Of a stretch of 64,000 nucleotides of DNA, positions 22,646-35,231 are shown one piece after another. The notes beneath the pieces were generated by a model. That model ran no database searches, was not told where the DNA came from, and worked only from the letters and a program-made list of their open reading frames with translations. Position 1 is the stretch's first letter. Every line of letters starts with the position of its first letter. The DNA lies in assembly GCA_025765615.1 (NCBI GenBank), contig JAIVFJ010000183.1, positions 62,001 to 126,000 on the forward strand, given 5' to 3'. The position numbers and the translations under genes were made by a program. This stretch comes from Zopfochytrium polystomum (lineage: Eukaryota; Chytridiomycota; Chytridiomycetes; Chytridiales; Chytridiaceae).

Positions 22646-25600
22646 ATGCCCCGATCCTCGAGCCGTGTGGACGACTTGCTTCACACCATAGATGCCATAG
22701 CAGACGCCCTCGATGGAGCAGTCGGGGCGCGGGGCGGCGGTTCCCCACCACCGCCACCACCACCGCTCCTCCCCCGATCGGTGCGCAATGACGACGCCGC
22801 CCGCAAGCGTAACCACTCCTCCATCTTCGCCAGCGACGTCTTTCACAGCGACCCGCACCAGCGCAGCCTCGCCTCAGCCTTCGCCTCCGAACTCGATCAT
22901 CCGATCTCGAATTCCCTCAACCGCCCCGCAGATCGCTCCACCATCGACAGCCGCCTGTACCTCTCTCCACCCACACCTCCGCCTCCCCGGACAACGACAC
23001 TGCCGCCGACTTCGCAATCGCCGCTGCCGCCGCCGCTGCAGCCATCACAAAATGCGGAGGCCGCCACCGCCCGCCTTGAAAAGCGCGTTGCGGCCTTGGA
23101 GCGCGAAAACCGCCGCCTGCGCTTTGAAAAGGCCGAGCTGGCCTCAGCGCGCCTGATCCAAGCCGCTGCGGCAGCGACAGCCGCAGTGCCGCCCGCCGCA
23201 TCCGACTCGCCGGCCCGAGCTTCGCCCCGATCGCAGCGGCAGCGCAGTCCGGCGGCGGCCCGGCCAGACGCCGCCGCACCAACAAGAGTGTCTGTGGGCG
23301 TCAACACGGACAGAGCCTCGTCGTCGTCTCTGCCGCCGTCGTCATCGTCGTCTTCGACGTCGTTGACGGTGGCCGACCGCTCCGAGGTGGTCGAGGCGCG
23401 GCGGCTGCTCGCGTTCCAGGCCATGGAGATGGACTCACTGATGCAGCAGAACGCGATCCTGAGGACCGAGAACCGCAGGCTGGTCGACCTCTGCGGGGAG
23501 ATGCAGGCGCAGATGGCGAGGGACCGGGCCGACGCGCTGGTGGCGGCGGATCATCCGGCGGTTGCGTCGTCGGAAAGCGGTTTGGAAGGAAGTGCGCACG
23601 GTGAGCGCAGCGCCCGGAACGGAGGTGGCGGTGGGGGACCAGACGCGGCTGCTGACGACGGAGAGAAGACGCGGCGGCGACGTGCGCAGCGAGTCGTGAT
23701 CCGCCACGTTGACGCGGCCGACGGCGACGGTGGCGAAGAGGTCGACGGCGACAATGACGACGACCGCGGAGACGCGGCGGCGGCGGGTGTCGAGGAGCAG
23801 AGGAAGCGGCAGCGGCGGCAGCGGCTCGAGCTCGTCGACCTAGCGCGGCACAAGCTGTCGGCGATGCGGTTCGAGGCGGCGGTCAAGCTCGCGGCGCTCG
23901 AGCCGCCGCGTGCCGCGGCCGCCGTTGCCGCGCTCGGCGAGTCGCTGTTTGAAATGGCCGCGTCTGCGCTCGACGCCCTCCGCGCCGTGCTGCTGCGGAC
24001 CACCACCAACACCACCACCTCTACCGGCCCCGCGGATGTCCGCGACGGCGACGGCGACGGCGACGGCGGGGATCCCGTCTTGATGGCCGAGATGGCGGCC
24101 GCGCAGGTCGTGAAAGCCGCCGCGGGCTTCCTCGCCGCGTTGGAGGGCGTTGCGGCGGGTGTTGCCGCCGCCGCCGAGGACGCCGCCGCGCGCCAAGTCG
24201 CGGCTGCTGCTACTGCTGCTGCTGCTGCTTCCGCCGCCGCCGAGCCGGCGAAGGAGCAGAGCGAGGCGCGCCGCGGCGGGGAGGACGTCGCCCGGGCGGG
24301 TGACGAGGCGGCGCAGGGACCTACTGATTTGTCGGCACGAGCTGGTGGGAGCGGTGGTGGAGGACCGGCTCCTGCGGTGGTGGCACAGGCCGCGGCGCCG
24401 CCGGCCGCACGGTCAACCGGCGGCGGGTGCAACCGAGACGTGCAGACGGACCCACTTGGCCCCGACCCGGAAGAGGAGGCGAAGCGGCAGGCGCTGCAGC
24501 GGGCGAACGGCGTGCTGGTCGAGCGGGTGCAGGAGCTGACGGCGCACAACGAGCGGCTGCTGGAGCACCACCGCGACCTGGAGAGAACGGTCGCCGACTG
24601 GAAGCGCGAGAACGACGCGCTGCAAAAGATGGTGGAGGCGCTCAAGAGCCGTCACGGCAAGGAGCACCGGCAGGTGGCCAGGGCGCGCGCCGAGGCGCAC
24701 GCCATGGCGTCCCGGGTCGAGGACGAGCTGCTCAAGGTACAGAAAGCAAAGGAAGTTATTCGCGTTCTCCGCGCCGAGCTGGAGGACGCCAGTGGGAAGC
24801 AGAGGGCGGATGACCGAATCCACGCCGTGTGCCGGTCGTGCCGGTCGGCTGCGCATGCGCTCTTTGACGACGGTGGTGATGGTGGTGGGAAGATTCGTGC
24901 TGTCCCCGGAGACGGTGGTGGTTCGACAATGCGCGTAGAGCGGTCGATTGCAGAGTTTGAGGAAATTCTTGCGCTGAAACGGGAATGCGACACGCTGCGC
25001 CGGAGCCTGGAACAGGAGAGGAAAAGCTCTGTTGGTGAGTTGGCTCTTTGTTTTGCGTCGCTTTGGTTTCAGCTGCGGGCTTTAATCCCTTTTTTTTTTT
25101 TTTTTTTTTTTTGAACAAAACTAAAAAACAGTAAAAGTAGAGCAGCTTGTGCAACGCGCAACGGAGGCCGAGGATCGGAACGCGTCTCTCGAGACGAGCA
25201 GCAGCAAGTTCAGTGCCGAACTCGCAGAAGCGCGGTCAAAGCTGGCCGCATCAGAGCAGGCCAGTCGGCGCCTGGAGGACGCGGTTTCGGGCCTTCGAAA
25301 GCGGCTCGAAGCCTACTGGTGCCAACACCAGCGGGTGGACGTTCTTGTGCGCGAGCACTTTAGCCGAGAGGGTGCATCGGGCGACATTGCTGCTCTGTTG
25401 GACGGCATTGCGGGAGTCGGGGCTGGCGGGGCAGGAGGAGGAGGAGGAGGCGCAGTGGGAGGCGGAGGGCCGGGCTTTGGCTTTTCCGGCAGCCGGGACG
25501 AAAGCGCGACCGACGGCATCCTCGGCACTCTCCTCCTCCACCACCCGCTCGACTTTGAGAGCCGAGTCCGCGGCCTCGCGCACGCGCACCGCAGCTCGCG

Positions 25601-26003
25601 CGAGCACCTTGCGGTGCTGCAGCTCAAAGTGTCGGAGCTGGAGCACGCGGTCGAGAGCCGGCAGGCGCGGCTGGCCGACGCGCAGCAGGCCGCGCACGAG
25701 CGCGGGGAGGCCGCGCGGCGGCTGGAGGAGGAGCTGCGCGTGTGCAGGGGCGCGCTGGCGGCGGCGACAGAGGCGGCGGAAGACGCGCGGAGAGAGCGAG
25801 AGCGCGCGGAGGCTCGCGTCAGGAAGATTGCGTCCGTGGGGATGGCCATGTTTGCTGGAGTCGGCGACGGCGGCGGCTGCGGCGGCTTAGCAGTGGGGAT
25901 GGCAGGAGGAGGAGGAGTAGTTAAAGACTTGGGAGCTTCGTTGAGCGGGAGTCCTGCTGCTTTGCCGCCGTCCCGGGAGCCTGCCGTCCGTGGTGGGCAG
26001 TAA
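22646..26003 (+). CDS. Large coiled-coil protein of unknown function
   Basis: Two exons, 22646-25034 and 25132-26003, give 1,086 residues. The intron ends after a long T tract (25090-25112). Residues about 130-180 (ATARLEKRVAALERENRRLRFEKAE), 250-290, 610-720 (VQELTAHNERLLEHHRDLE onwards) and most of exon 2 show heptad-like coiled coils, separated by Ala/Gly/Ser-rich linkers and an acidic patch (VDGDNDDDRGD). A motif VNTDRAS and a similar VQTDPLGPD recur, each in a polar linker. There are no enzyme motifs. The composition suits a scaffold or cytoskeleton/centrosome-type protein, but this is inference. Alternative starts are possible, since GCC repeats flank the ATG. Confidence 0.75.
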
Positions 26004-26288
26004 GCGATTTGGGGGACAAGGGCGGTCGTTCTTATTTGCAGCAGTTTCTCGGCAGGGAGCTGTCGGTCGGTTTAGGGGCCTCGCGCTGTGAGTCGAAGAA
26101 GGAAGAAGGGGGCTGGCGCAATTGAGTGAGTGAGGAAGTTGTGAGAGCCGGAGGAGTACTTATGAGTGACCGAATGTATTAAAAGAGGCGCTCTGTGCAA
26201 TGGATAACGAAAAGCAGAGAGGGAGAGAGAGAGAGAGAGACAGAAAACTAGTATGTAAGGTGGGGTATGTTTGGTGTGTATGTGTGGG

Positions 26289-26345
<57 letters not shown>

Positions 26346-26719
26346 TGTGCGAATAACGTACGGGGCCAACGAACAACAGCAAGGAAGTCGACTGCTGCTG
26401 CATCTCGCTTCCAACGGTAATAATGCTTTACATGTGTGTACAGCGTGTAATGTAAGACACTGTGTTATCACCCCCCCCGCCTTCTCCCTTGTCAACTCGA
26501 TCATAAACTTTGACACGGCAAGCGTCGTCCCACCCACCACACAACGTTCCTTTCCTCCCTCGCTCTGCCCAACTTGACGCGGTCGATCCACCTGATCTGG
26601 ACTGGACGGGCGACGAGGATATCGATTTTACTCACTCAACTCAACAACGCGACAGCGACAGCGTCGAAACAGCAGCACCCACAGCAGCAGCAGCAGCAGC
26701 AGCAGCACTAGTAGCAGCC
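26004..26719. repeat. Intergenic with (GT)n microsatellite at about 26297-26342
   Basis: Includes a GA-rich patch (26218-26240), a (GT)n tract of about 23 units, and CAG repeats leading into the next gene (26683-26706). Pyrimidine-rich sequence with a C run (26470-26500) probably belongs to the next promoter. No gene is seen. Confidence 0.75.
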
Positions 26720-28379
26720 ATGTCGGCAGCAGCAGCTGGGATGACACTTCGGCCGCGCGCCGCGCACGCAGCATTCACCGCCACCACTTTCCCGCTTTCC
26801 CCATCCTCATCGTCCTCCTCCTCCTCCTCCCTGCCGCGGCGATCGACGCCAGTCCCCACCGTCATCCTCCTCCGCCAGCACTCCCCTCACGCCCTACGCG
26901 CCGCATCTCTCTCCTCGGTGGCGGCGGCCCGTCGTCGCCCGCCGCAGTCCCCGGCGTTGCCGCCGCCGCCGCCGCCGCCGCACACACGCTCCTTCACGGC
27001 GTCAGCCTCAGCCAGCGCAAAGAAACCAAGCGGCGGCGGCGGCGATGGCGAGGGGTCCAACAGTGAGCCCGTCGACATCATCACGATGGAGAAGCGCGCT
27101 GCACACGCCCGCGCAAAGATGTGGCTCGAGGGAGAGGGCAGCAAGTTTGAGAACCCGAGCGGGAGCAGGGATTCGAACTTTGTTGGCGGTCCGCGGAGGG
27201 TAATGAGAGAGCTCCCTTCTTTTCTTGTTCATCGGCTTCGCTAAAACCATACGCGCAACGCGCTCATTCCAGCCTTTTCCCATGAACAGGTTCTACGTGC
27301 CCATCGCGCCGGTCAGGGATGAAACCCGCACGACCATTTACGAGCGCTACATGTCGGACCCAAAGACGCAGACCCCGCTCAAGCTCGCAAAGGAGCACAA
27401 GCTGTCGATCGCCCGCGTGCAAGCCATCTTGCGGCTGAAGGCGCTGGAGGCCAGCATGCGCGATGCGGTACGGATGAGGATGACCTGAAACAGAGCGAGA
27501 AACTGCTTTCTACTTGTCATTCGTTTTCTGCGCAGACTGATGTGCCCGACGAGCCGACTGACCTTTTCCATTTTTTCTTCACTTACGTCCCAAACGCCCC
27601 ACGCCCCATGCCCCGTGCGCTGTGCGGCCTCTTTCTTACGCGTGCAGGGAAAAGAGGTTCAAGAACAGCTCAACGAGGGAATGGAGCGAATGCTGATCAC
27701 GTCGTCGGTGCAGCGGATGAACGAGCCGCTTCACGTCACGCCGGCCGAGCGAATGAAGCCGCTCTTCCAGCTGCTGGACGAGGACCAGGGAGTGACGCCT
27801 GAGGTAAGTGAGAGGGACGGAGAGGTGGTCAGAGAAAGTGAGGGAGAGAGTGAGAGAGAGAGTGTGTGTGTGTGTGCAGGTTCGATGGTGAGGAGTAATT
27901 CGTTATTGTTTCCCTCGAGCGAGTAGGACGCCGCCAAGCTGCTGAAGCTGGAGCCGTTCCACGCGGTGCAGGCGCGCCTCGACGTTGACGCGCAGCGCAT
28001 GTTTACGATCGACCCGGCCGCAGAGTCGCGCGCCAAGGACGTGCAGACGCCGCCCATTGCCAAGGACCCCGTCAACGCAAGCAAGTTTACGTTTGCGTTT
28101 GTCGACACTTCAAAGCCGCTGGTCAGTCAGTGTTTCCCCCCTTTTTTTGCATCGCTCCTTCATTGAAGCGGTTTTTGCCTTGGGAGGGGCTTGGGTGGGT
28201 GTTCCTTTTTACTGACTTTATGGTGCTCTCTGCTGGTATTTTTTCTTTCCTTTTCTTTCCTCTTCCCGATTGCAAAGGACCGGCCGCTGTATATGCGGGA
28301 CCGGAACGGCGTCTTTAGGAAGGGGTCGAGGTACGAAAAGTACCGCAAGGAGCACCCCGCCCCGCGCTTTTTCCTGTGA
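26720..28379 (+). CDS. Mitochondrial small-subunit ribosomal protein mS45 (Bot1 family)
   Basis: Fungal-type mitoribosomal protein, member of the Bot1p family first described as a mitochondrial regulator. Five exons, 26720-27199, 27273-27467, 27648-27803, 27927-28121 and 28278-28379, sum to 1,128 nt or 375 residues, all joins phase 0. The first ~130 residues are basic and Ser/Pro/Ala-rich with an RSFTASASA stretch that fits a mitochondrial presequence. The diagnostic core is PFPMNRFYVP, IYERYMSDPKTQTPLKLAKE and HKLSIARVQAILRLKALE, followed by a conserved C-terminal RDRNGVFRKGSRYEKYR. All four introns have good GT-AG ends. The family is, to my knowledge, fungal, which is the strongest taxonomic clue here. 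Confidence 0.88.
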
Positions 28380-28614
28380 GAAATCCAATGCCACTGGGCA
28401 GCAGCAGCAGCGAACGGGGGCGCGCTGGGACGGTGGGAGGGTGGGAAAAGAACTTGGGGCGGGAAGTTATCGTGCACGACGCCTTTCTCACGCATCGCGA
28501 ACGCTCAAATAAAACGCACGCGGCGGCTTCTTTTACTTTCTTAAGTTTTTGTTTTATTTGTGGTTTTTTGTACACTTGAACGATGGGGTTTGTGATCGGT
28601 ACGGGGGGTCATCA

Positions 28615-28786
28615 TCAGTACCCGAGGTATGCCTTGACGATCCGCAGCATGACTAGAGAGAGAAAAAGAGAGAGAGCGGCATGAGAAAGAGAGAAGCGTT
28701 GGGAGCGAATTATCGCGCGAGCGTGTCAGTCCCAACAGCAGCAGCAGGATCGGAGGGTTGCGAGAATGAAGAAGGAAAGGGAGGGG

Positions 28787-28825
<39 letters not shown>

Positions 28826-29080
28826 GGGGGTGAGATTGATCGACTGACGCATGCGACCGAGAGCCTTTGAGATGATTGGGACGACGACGGGCGTCAGCAT
28901 CTTGAGCGTGTCCATGGTGGTAATCTCGGGCTCCTCATCGTCGTCGTCGTCGTCGTCATCGTAATCGCTGTTGTCGCTGTTGTCGTCGTCGTCGTTGTGG
29001 TCATCGTGGACGTGGCCTGCCGGGGTCGCGGCGCCGCCCGCGCCCGCCGTGTCGAGCCAGCGACTAGCAAGAGTGTTCAT
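28615..29080 (-). CDS. Tiny acidic protein with one hydrophobic segment
   Basis: Two exons, 29080-28849 and 28652-28615, give 89 residues. The middle is a run of Asp/Asn/Ser (residues about 25-50). Residues about 52-89 are hydrophobic and basic (TMDTLKMLTPVVVPIISKALGRM, then LRIVKAYLGY), so a C-terminal membrane segment is likely. The 196-nt intron contains a (GA)n tract. Acidic head plus short membrane tail recalls small mitochondrial outer-membrane biogenesis proteins such as Mim2, but I cannot establish this. It converges with mS45, with about 235 bp between the stops. Confidence 0.55.
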
Positions 29081-30790
29081 GTTTTTATTTATTTATTTAT
29101 TTATTTATTATTAGTAATATTAAATCATGGTCAAAGAAGCCTTTGAGCACCTCGTTTGAAAACGAATACTGTGATGCCACGACGACGCCGAGAGACGCCA
29201 ACCACCCCCACTGCGACAGATGGATGAACTCTGGCAGCACCGCAGCACCTACACAAGCGCAAAACGCCCTATGCGTCCTCCCTGCCCCTGCCGCCACCGC
29301 CACCGTCGTCAGACCCATCTTTGGAAACGGCATCCGCTACCTCGCGCGGAAACATTTTGGGTGAGGCAGCAATTGTTTTGGGCAGTGATGACACTGCGGG
29401 GGGGTGGTATCATGTGTGGGTAAGGATATGGCCCAGCAGCAACAGCGTGACAAAAAGCAACGGAGTAAAGATTCGACATGACTGAGTGAATGCTTTTCTA
29501 TCTCCATCCGCTTTCCTTTACTTAATCACGAAACCGGGCAGGCTGCGTTGATCTCCTAGTTCCATTTTTTTAAGGACATATTTTTTGCATTAACATCACC
29601 CCCATGGGGATTTTGCTATAACGACCACCCTATTTTTGGGAACGAGAAAAGAGACAGACAAAGCTGCCCCTCACCAAACAAAAACCCGTTCAAACTCCGA
29701 CCACTTCTCAACACACACACACACACACACACACAACCATCGTAGCTACACCCTCCTACCGTTCCTCCATCCCTCTTACCCTTGCCTCTCTTCTCGAGGG
29801 CGAGACGTCCCCGCTAGAGAGCACATCGTCTTCAATCATCATCGTCATCGTCATCGTCATCGTCGCAGGCGGCCGCTAGCAATCAAACCCACCACCCCCA
29901 GCTTCGAAGGCAGGCCTTTAATTGTCTGTCGCCAAGCCACTTCTCCCCTCCCGAGCCCGTCCGTCCGGCCGCCGCCCGTTCTCCTGAAGAGAGCGCACCT
30001 TCACACGTCAACCTGACGTCTCAGAGCACAGCAGATTCAGCCCCCCCAACCTCCCACCCCCCCTCTGAAAAGAAGAGAGAGGAGGGCACCTGGCCTTTAA
30101 GGAGGAAAGGAAAAGGAGGGGCTTGAAAACAAGGAGGGCGGTGAGGCAGGCTTTGGCAGAAGCAACAGCCAGCGGCGAGAAGCAGGCCCAAGCAGGGCGG
30201 GCGAGCGGCGGCGGCGGCGGCCCTCGTGGAAGGGTTGCTTTGACTGGCGAGTTGGGGGGCTCCTGGCAGGTGGGCGAGCCACATTCATCATCATCGTCAT
30301 CGTCACTCTGGCTGGCTGGCTGGCGTGCTTGCTTGCTTGACCCCCCGATACGCCGACCGTGCCACAGACGCCCCAAAAAAAAAAGGAGCCAGGGCAGCCA
30401 GCCGCAGCCAGCAGCAGCAGCCACAGCACAACCACCCTCCCACGACCACCGACGACGAAGGAGGAGGGGGGTCGCTACCTGACCGTACCACTCGCACTAC
30501 GCACCCTCGCAGAACGTGGAGGGCGGCTTGGGGCAGTTTGACTATTACTTCTGACTGCGAGCCAGCCAGCCAGCCAGCCTGCCAGTTGGCCAAGCGAGCC
30601 GAGAGAGAGACAGAGAGGGCTGTGTCTTCCCAACAACAAGTGGATCTTCTCCGCCGCCCTCGCCCCCACGACGACCTGGGACGCCGCCTTCTCCTTGCTG
30701 TCGCAACCCCACCCACCTTCCTAACTGGTCGTGCCGCCGAGTCCACTTCCTGGCGCGACGCTCTTCGTTTTCCTTGGCCTGATCTCTCTT
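29081..30790. other. Long intergenic/leader region with simple repeats
   Basis: A (TTTA)n run sits at 29083-29107, an (AC)n run at about 29711-29733, a (CAT)n/TCATCG run near 29836-29866, and GCTG/AGCC repeats at 30308-30332 and 30560-30585. Two overlapping open frames at 29097-29364, one per strand, look partly protein-like but match nothing. From about 30400 the plus strand may be 5' leader of the next gene. Confidence 0.45.
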
Positions 30791-33700
30791 ATGGGCCAGC
30801 AACATTCGACCCACATACCACCGACGCCGACGACGACGACAGCAGCAGCAGCAGCAGCACCGCCATCACCATCACCATCGGCAGCAGCATCGCTCGACCC
30901 GTCCGACCACCAACACCACCACAACCACAACCACCACCACCACAACCACCAAAGCCACCACCATCACAAACCCCCCGGCTCGTTCCCGCGATCGGTGCTG
31001 CAAGAGCAGCGGATCCTCCGCCAGCCGGCCGCCGCTTCCATTGCGTTTGGCATCCAGACTTCGCCGGTTCGGAGGAAGCCGCCAGGCGGCCACGGCGGCG
31101 GCGGCGGCGGCGCTGCGACCACGCCAACGTTTCTGGCGTCAACGGCGGCGGCAACGACGGCGACTGCGGCGGCCGCCGCGGCCGAGGAGGTGGAGCGGGT
31201 GCCGCTGATTGGGAAGATTGACGACCACGGCAACGAGCTCCGCGCGAGCTTCTCCTCGGCGGCGGCGGCGGCGGCGGCGCTCCCTCGGACGTCCTTCGCG
31301 TAAGTTTGTTCGTGTGGTGTGGTGAAGCTGCGCGAGGAGGCGCTGTGGCGTTGGGTAGTTGGTAACGTAAGAGAAGAAGACAAGACAAGCAAACAGTCTC
31401 GTCCTCCAGCAATGGCGCGAAACCCTTAAAAGGGCACCCCCTACGAACTACCCTCGGGCACTCATACGACACTGCCCCTGCCCCGCACTCACTGATGTTC
31501 TACCACATTGCGAATTTGATTCATTCACTAGGCTGTCATCGACTCCACCGTCCCCGCCATTTCTTCGAACTTTCCAGACGGCCCAACCAGCCACCGCCAG
31601 CGCCACCTCAGCACCGCGGAGCGGGACCGCGGCGTCCTCCTCGGGCACACCGAACCCTCGTTTTTCCTCAGCGCCCGCGTTTGCAAACGAGGCGGCCGCC
31701 ACCGCGGGCCGTGGGCGCGTTGCCCCATCCACTGCAGTCGAATCCATGAGCGCCTCCTCCCTCTGGCCGCCCACGAGCTCCGTCGGCCGCCCTGCAGGAC
31801 ATGTGGCGGCAAAAGCGAAACCGAAAGCAGGAACGGCGGTTGTGGCGGCGGCGGCGGCGGCTTCGGCTGCTTCAGGAGGTCCCCAGTCGCTGGCGAAATC
31901 GTCGGGGCTGCCAGACGGTGCTCCTGCAAAGGCGTACGCCATGGACAGGAAGGGACGGCCTCAAAGCCCTCTCCGCGTGGAAGCGGTCGCAAACTCTATC
32001 CACACCCTCGGTAAAGAAACGCGTACTACACTGAGCCCCACGACGCTCACGCACTAACAGCTTCGGTAGAACAATCCACAGGCGTGAATTTGGATTCCCG
32101 TCTTGCAAAGCTACAAGTCCACTTTGGAGTAGGATCTCGCGAAACGTCACGCTGTGCGGGGGACGACGAACCGCTAAATGCGGGCAAATCGCCGCCGCCG
32201 CCGCCTCCGCCGTCGACAGAAAAAGGGTCTGCAGCACCCATCCCACCTCCAACAGAGAGTCAAACCGCTAATCGACGGCCACCTCTGGCAAAACCCTCGG
32301 CCGGCCCTCGTGCAGGTGGCTCGACGTCCCAAAAAACTCATTCCTCCCGCAGCTCTGTTGCCGCTGGCTCTGCCAAACACAACGCTCCAAAATGTGCAGA
32401 CGCGCAGACGCAGAAATCCCTCCACTCATCGGATCGCCCTCCGATACCGCAGCAACCGCAGCAACCGCAGCAGCATCGGCGGCAAAGCTCCCAATCAAGC
32501 ACCGCAGAGGCCGAAAACGCTTCAAGGAGAGGTGCGGCTCGCGAGGGGCGGACTGGAGCGGGCCGGGTGGCGGCGCCCGCTGGCTCTGCTGATCACATCG
32601 GTAAGACCGAGTGCGTGAATGACCCCAAAAGTCCTGGTCCGTGCCTGTCTCCGTCCGACGCTGTTGTCGCGGCTGAGGAGGCGCTGGACCCTGTGTACTT
32701 TCTTGGTAAGGAATAGCCCGCCCGGCGTGTGGTGAATATGGTCAACTAAATACGTCTTTTCCTGTGGAAAACACGGATCAAAACAAAGGGCTGCGCGAAA
32801 GTTTGACAAGCCCGACATTGTTGAGGCACATTGCTATGAAGATGAGCCATCCTACCCCAACCTCCGAAATGGAACTATTATTGCTCGTTTGCTATGCCAT
32901 CAGATCCCCCTTGAAAAGCATCGAGGACGGGTGGGACGTCTTGCCTTCGGAGCGAACCCTCACAAAGTGCAGGACACTGGTATCGGAGCTACGGCAGGTC
33001 CACCAGCTGCTGCAGTCGTACGAGGGCCACTCCCAGCTCAAGAGGACGATCAAGCTGATCATCTCGTCGCTGGATTTGAACTCGGACGTGCTTCACGACG
33101 ACTACCGCTCGCAGCTGAAGCTCATTTTTGAAAAAGTGAATCGTTCGGCACTGCGCATGACAAAAAGGGACTCTGGCGTGCTCGTCGCGGATGCTCCTGG
33201 GCCTGCCCCCAATCACCCGCACTCCCTCCCTCACCCGCAACCGCTTGAAGCAGACACCCAGCACCAACATCAGCACAGCCGTCGCCGACAGACTTTGGAT
33301 GGACCCTTGGCGGGGCCGGCAACCGAGTCGGCGGCGACGGCGACGGCTGGCATATCCGCAGAAGAGAGCCCCGCCGAGCGTCCGTTCATTTCGCCGTCGA
33401 GGCGGGAGCGGATGGCGAAAACGGTTCAAAAGGATGGACGCGTGGTCTGGGCGTACAACGATGTCGAGGCCGAACGGCTCCGTGCGCGTCGCCTAAGCCT
33501 GTTCCCGACGCTGTCGCCGTCCGACGAATCCCCCATGCTCGCGCGTTCCATCGAGACCCCGCAGCAGTCGGCAGTGGGCGGTCTCGGTGGTGACAAGCCG
33601 CCGGCGTTGTCGGCCGGCGCAACTAGCCCTGTGACGGCGGGACGCCCACCACACGCGGGCTCGGTGAAGCGCCCGGGCTGGCGGCAGAAGAGAAAGTTTT

Positions 33701-34924
33701 TCTGCAGAGTTCAACAGCGGGCTGACAGCAACGGTGTCGGCAGCGGCAGCAGTGTCGCGCAAGCGATCCATCCGCCCCGGCAGCCGGTCGCCGGCCGTGC
33801 CGTGCTTCCTGCAGTGGAAGTGTCTGGGACGGGAACGCCCGCGCAAAAGGCGGACGGCCAGGTGGACGACGACGACGACGACGACGTCGAAGAGGACGAA
33901 GTAGACGACGAAGAAGATGATGAAGACGTGGATGATGACTGCAACGGCGACACTCGTGAAGAGGACGCGAGCGCGTCGACTAACCGAGCTGTCCGGCACC
34001 AGGCGTGCCAGACGGTCGCGGTCGCGGTCACGCTCCCCGCATCCGCCAACAATGGCGACGCCGGCGCAGCTTCGTCTGCGCGAAAGGCGGAGGTGCCGGC
34101 AAAGGCGGATGCGCCTCTGCTGAAACCGCCGCCCCCACCCTCATTGCGGACCGCCGCTGGGCCGGCCGGTGTGACCGCTGCCGAGGGCCTTCGAACTGCG
34201 GGAGCGGCGAAAGGGCGTCAGACGCAGAATCAACAGCAGCAGCAGCGGCAACCGCCAAAAGCAAAAGGCACGAATGCGGAAGGCGGGTCGGACCGCGAAG
34301 TGCACAGCACAGCAACGGCGACGGCGGCGGCAGCGGCCACGGCGCCTCCAGTGTCGACGGCCGCGGGAGGCGCCGCGCCGAGGACGACGACGTTGACGGC
34401 TCGCGACCGCACGTTTCGCCGTGTGCGGACGCACCGCGTGCGCATATTCATTGCGCAAATGCGCCACGACCGGTTGTGTGCGGCCAGCGCGTCGGCGGCG
34501 GCGGCGGCAGCGTCGGCGGCGGCGGCGGCGGCGGCAGCACCGTCGGCGGGGAGCACGGCGCGGCGGAACGCAGGAGGGTCGTCGAGCGCCAGCAACAAGA
34601 CGCGCTCCGCGGCGCCGCAGTCTCAGCATCAGTCACAGCAACAGCACCACCAATCCCACCAAACCCCCACACCACCACCACCAGCACCACCAACCGTTCA
34701 TGCCGAACGCGGTCGTACTGTCAGGCCCCGAGCTGCGGACAGGCCGTGAAGAGGAGATGGTGTGCTTTTTCTGCGAGTTTGAGTATTTCTACTCGCGTGA
34801 GAGCTTTCGGAGGGTGGTTGGGAAGGGGCGGGCGAGGACTGGTGGCGCTGCTGCTGCGGCTGAGGCGGTCGCCCCACCGCCGCAGGAGCCTCAACAGCAG
34901 CAACAGAGGCAATCGCAACGGCAG
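30791..34924 (+). CDS. Long low-complexity protein with myristoylation-type start and C-terminal Cys motif
   Basis: Exons 30791-31299, 31532-32010, 32070-32705 and 32789 onward join in frame by GT-AG introns. The start MGQQHST fits an N-myristoylation signal. His/Asn/Pro and Ala/Ser-rich tracts follow. The only well-ordered block is in exon 4, about 32840-33140: MELLLLVCYAIRSPLKSIED, VSELRQVHQLLQSYEG and IKLIISSLDLNSDVL. A basic block near 34405-34470 reads TFRRVRTHRVRIFIAQMRHDR. The exon-4 frame stops at 34749. A neighbouring frame continues to 34924 with a more convincing end, MVCFFCEFEYFYSRESFRR, so a short intron or a frameshift probably lies in the repetitive 34480-34700 stretch. I do not recognise the family. 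Confidence 0.6.
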
Positions 34925-35196
34925 TAAGAAGAAGACGCTGGCCGTGCGTGTTTTTTGGGTGGGGCCGTTTGGAGTGAGGGAGGGATGATGGTGCGAGGAA
35001 TTTCGTATGGGCGCGATTTACTGCGATGAAGGATCTTGTTGAAGAAGGGCCGGCCACGGGCACGACAGTTACTCTTTAAGTTTTATTGTATCTTTCTCCT
35101 ACCAAACCACTCGATCTGGCGGCCCCTTCCTTTCGCTCGCTCTCTCCATCCCTCTCTCTCTTTCTTTTTTTTCGTCGTTTTCTTCTTGTCCGCCTC

Positions 35197-35231
<35 letters not shown>

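Noticed and set aside
22897..24645. Long minus-strand open frames opposite the coiled-coil gene
   Set aside because: GC-rich codons make the complement open; the translations are Ala/Ser/Arg repeats without conserved blocks, while the plus strand shows coiled coils and a splice-consistent model.
29097..29364. Overlapping small open frames on opposite strands
   Set aside because: The minus frame has hydrophobic stretches and the plus frame is Thr/Ala-rich, but neither has family similarity, introns or a promoter. Not enough to call a gene.
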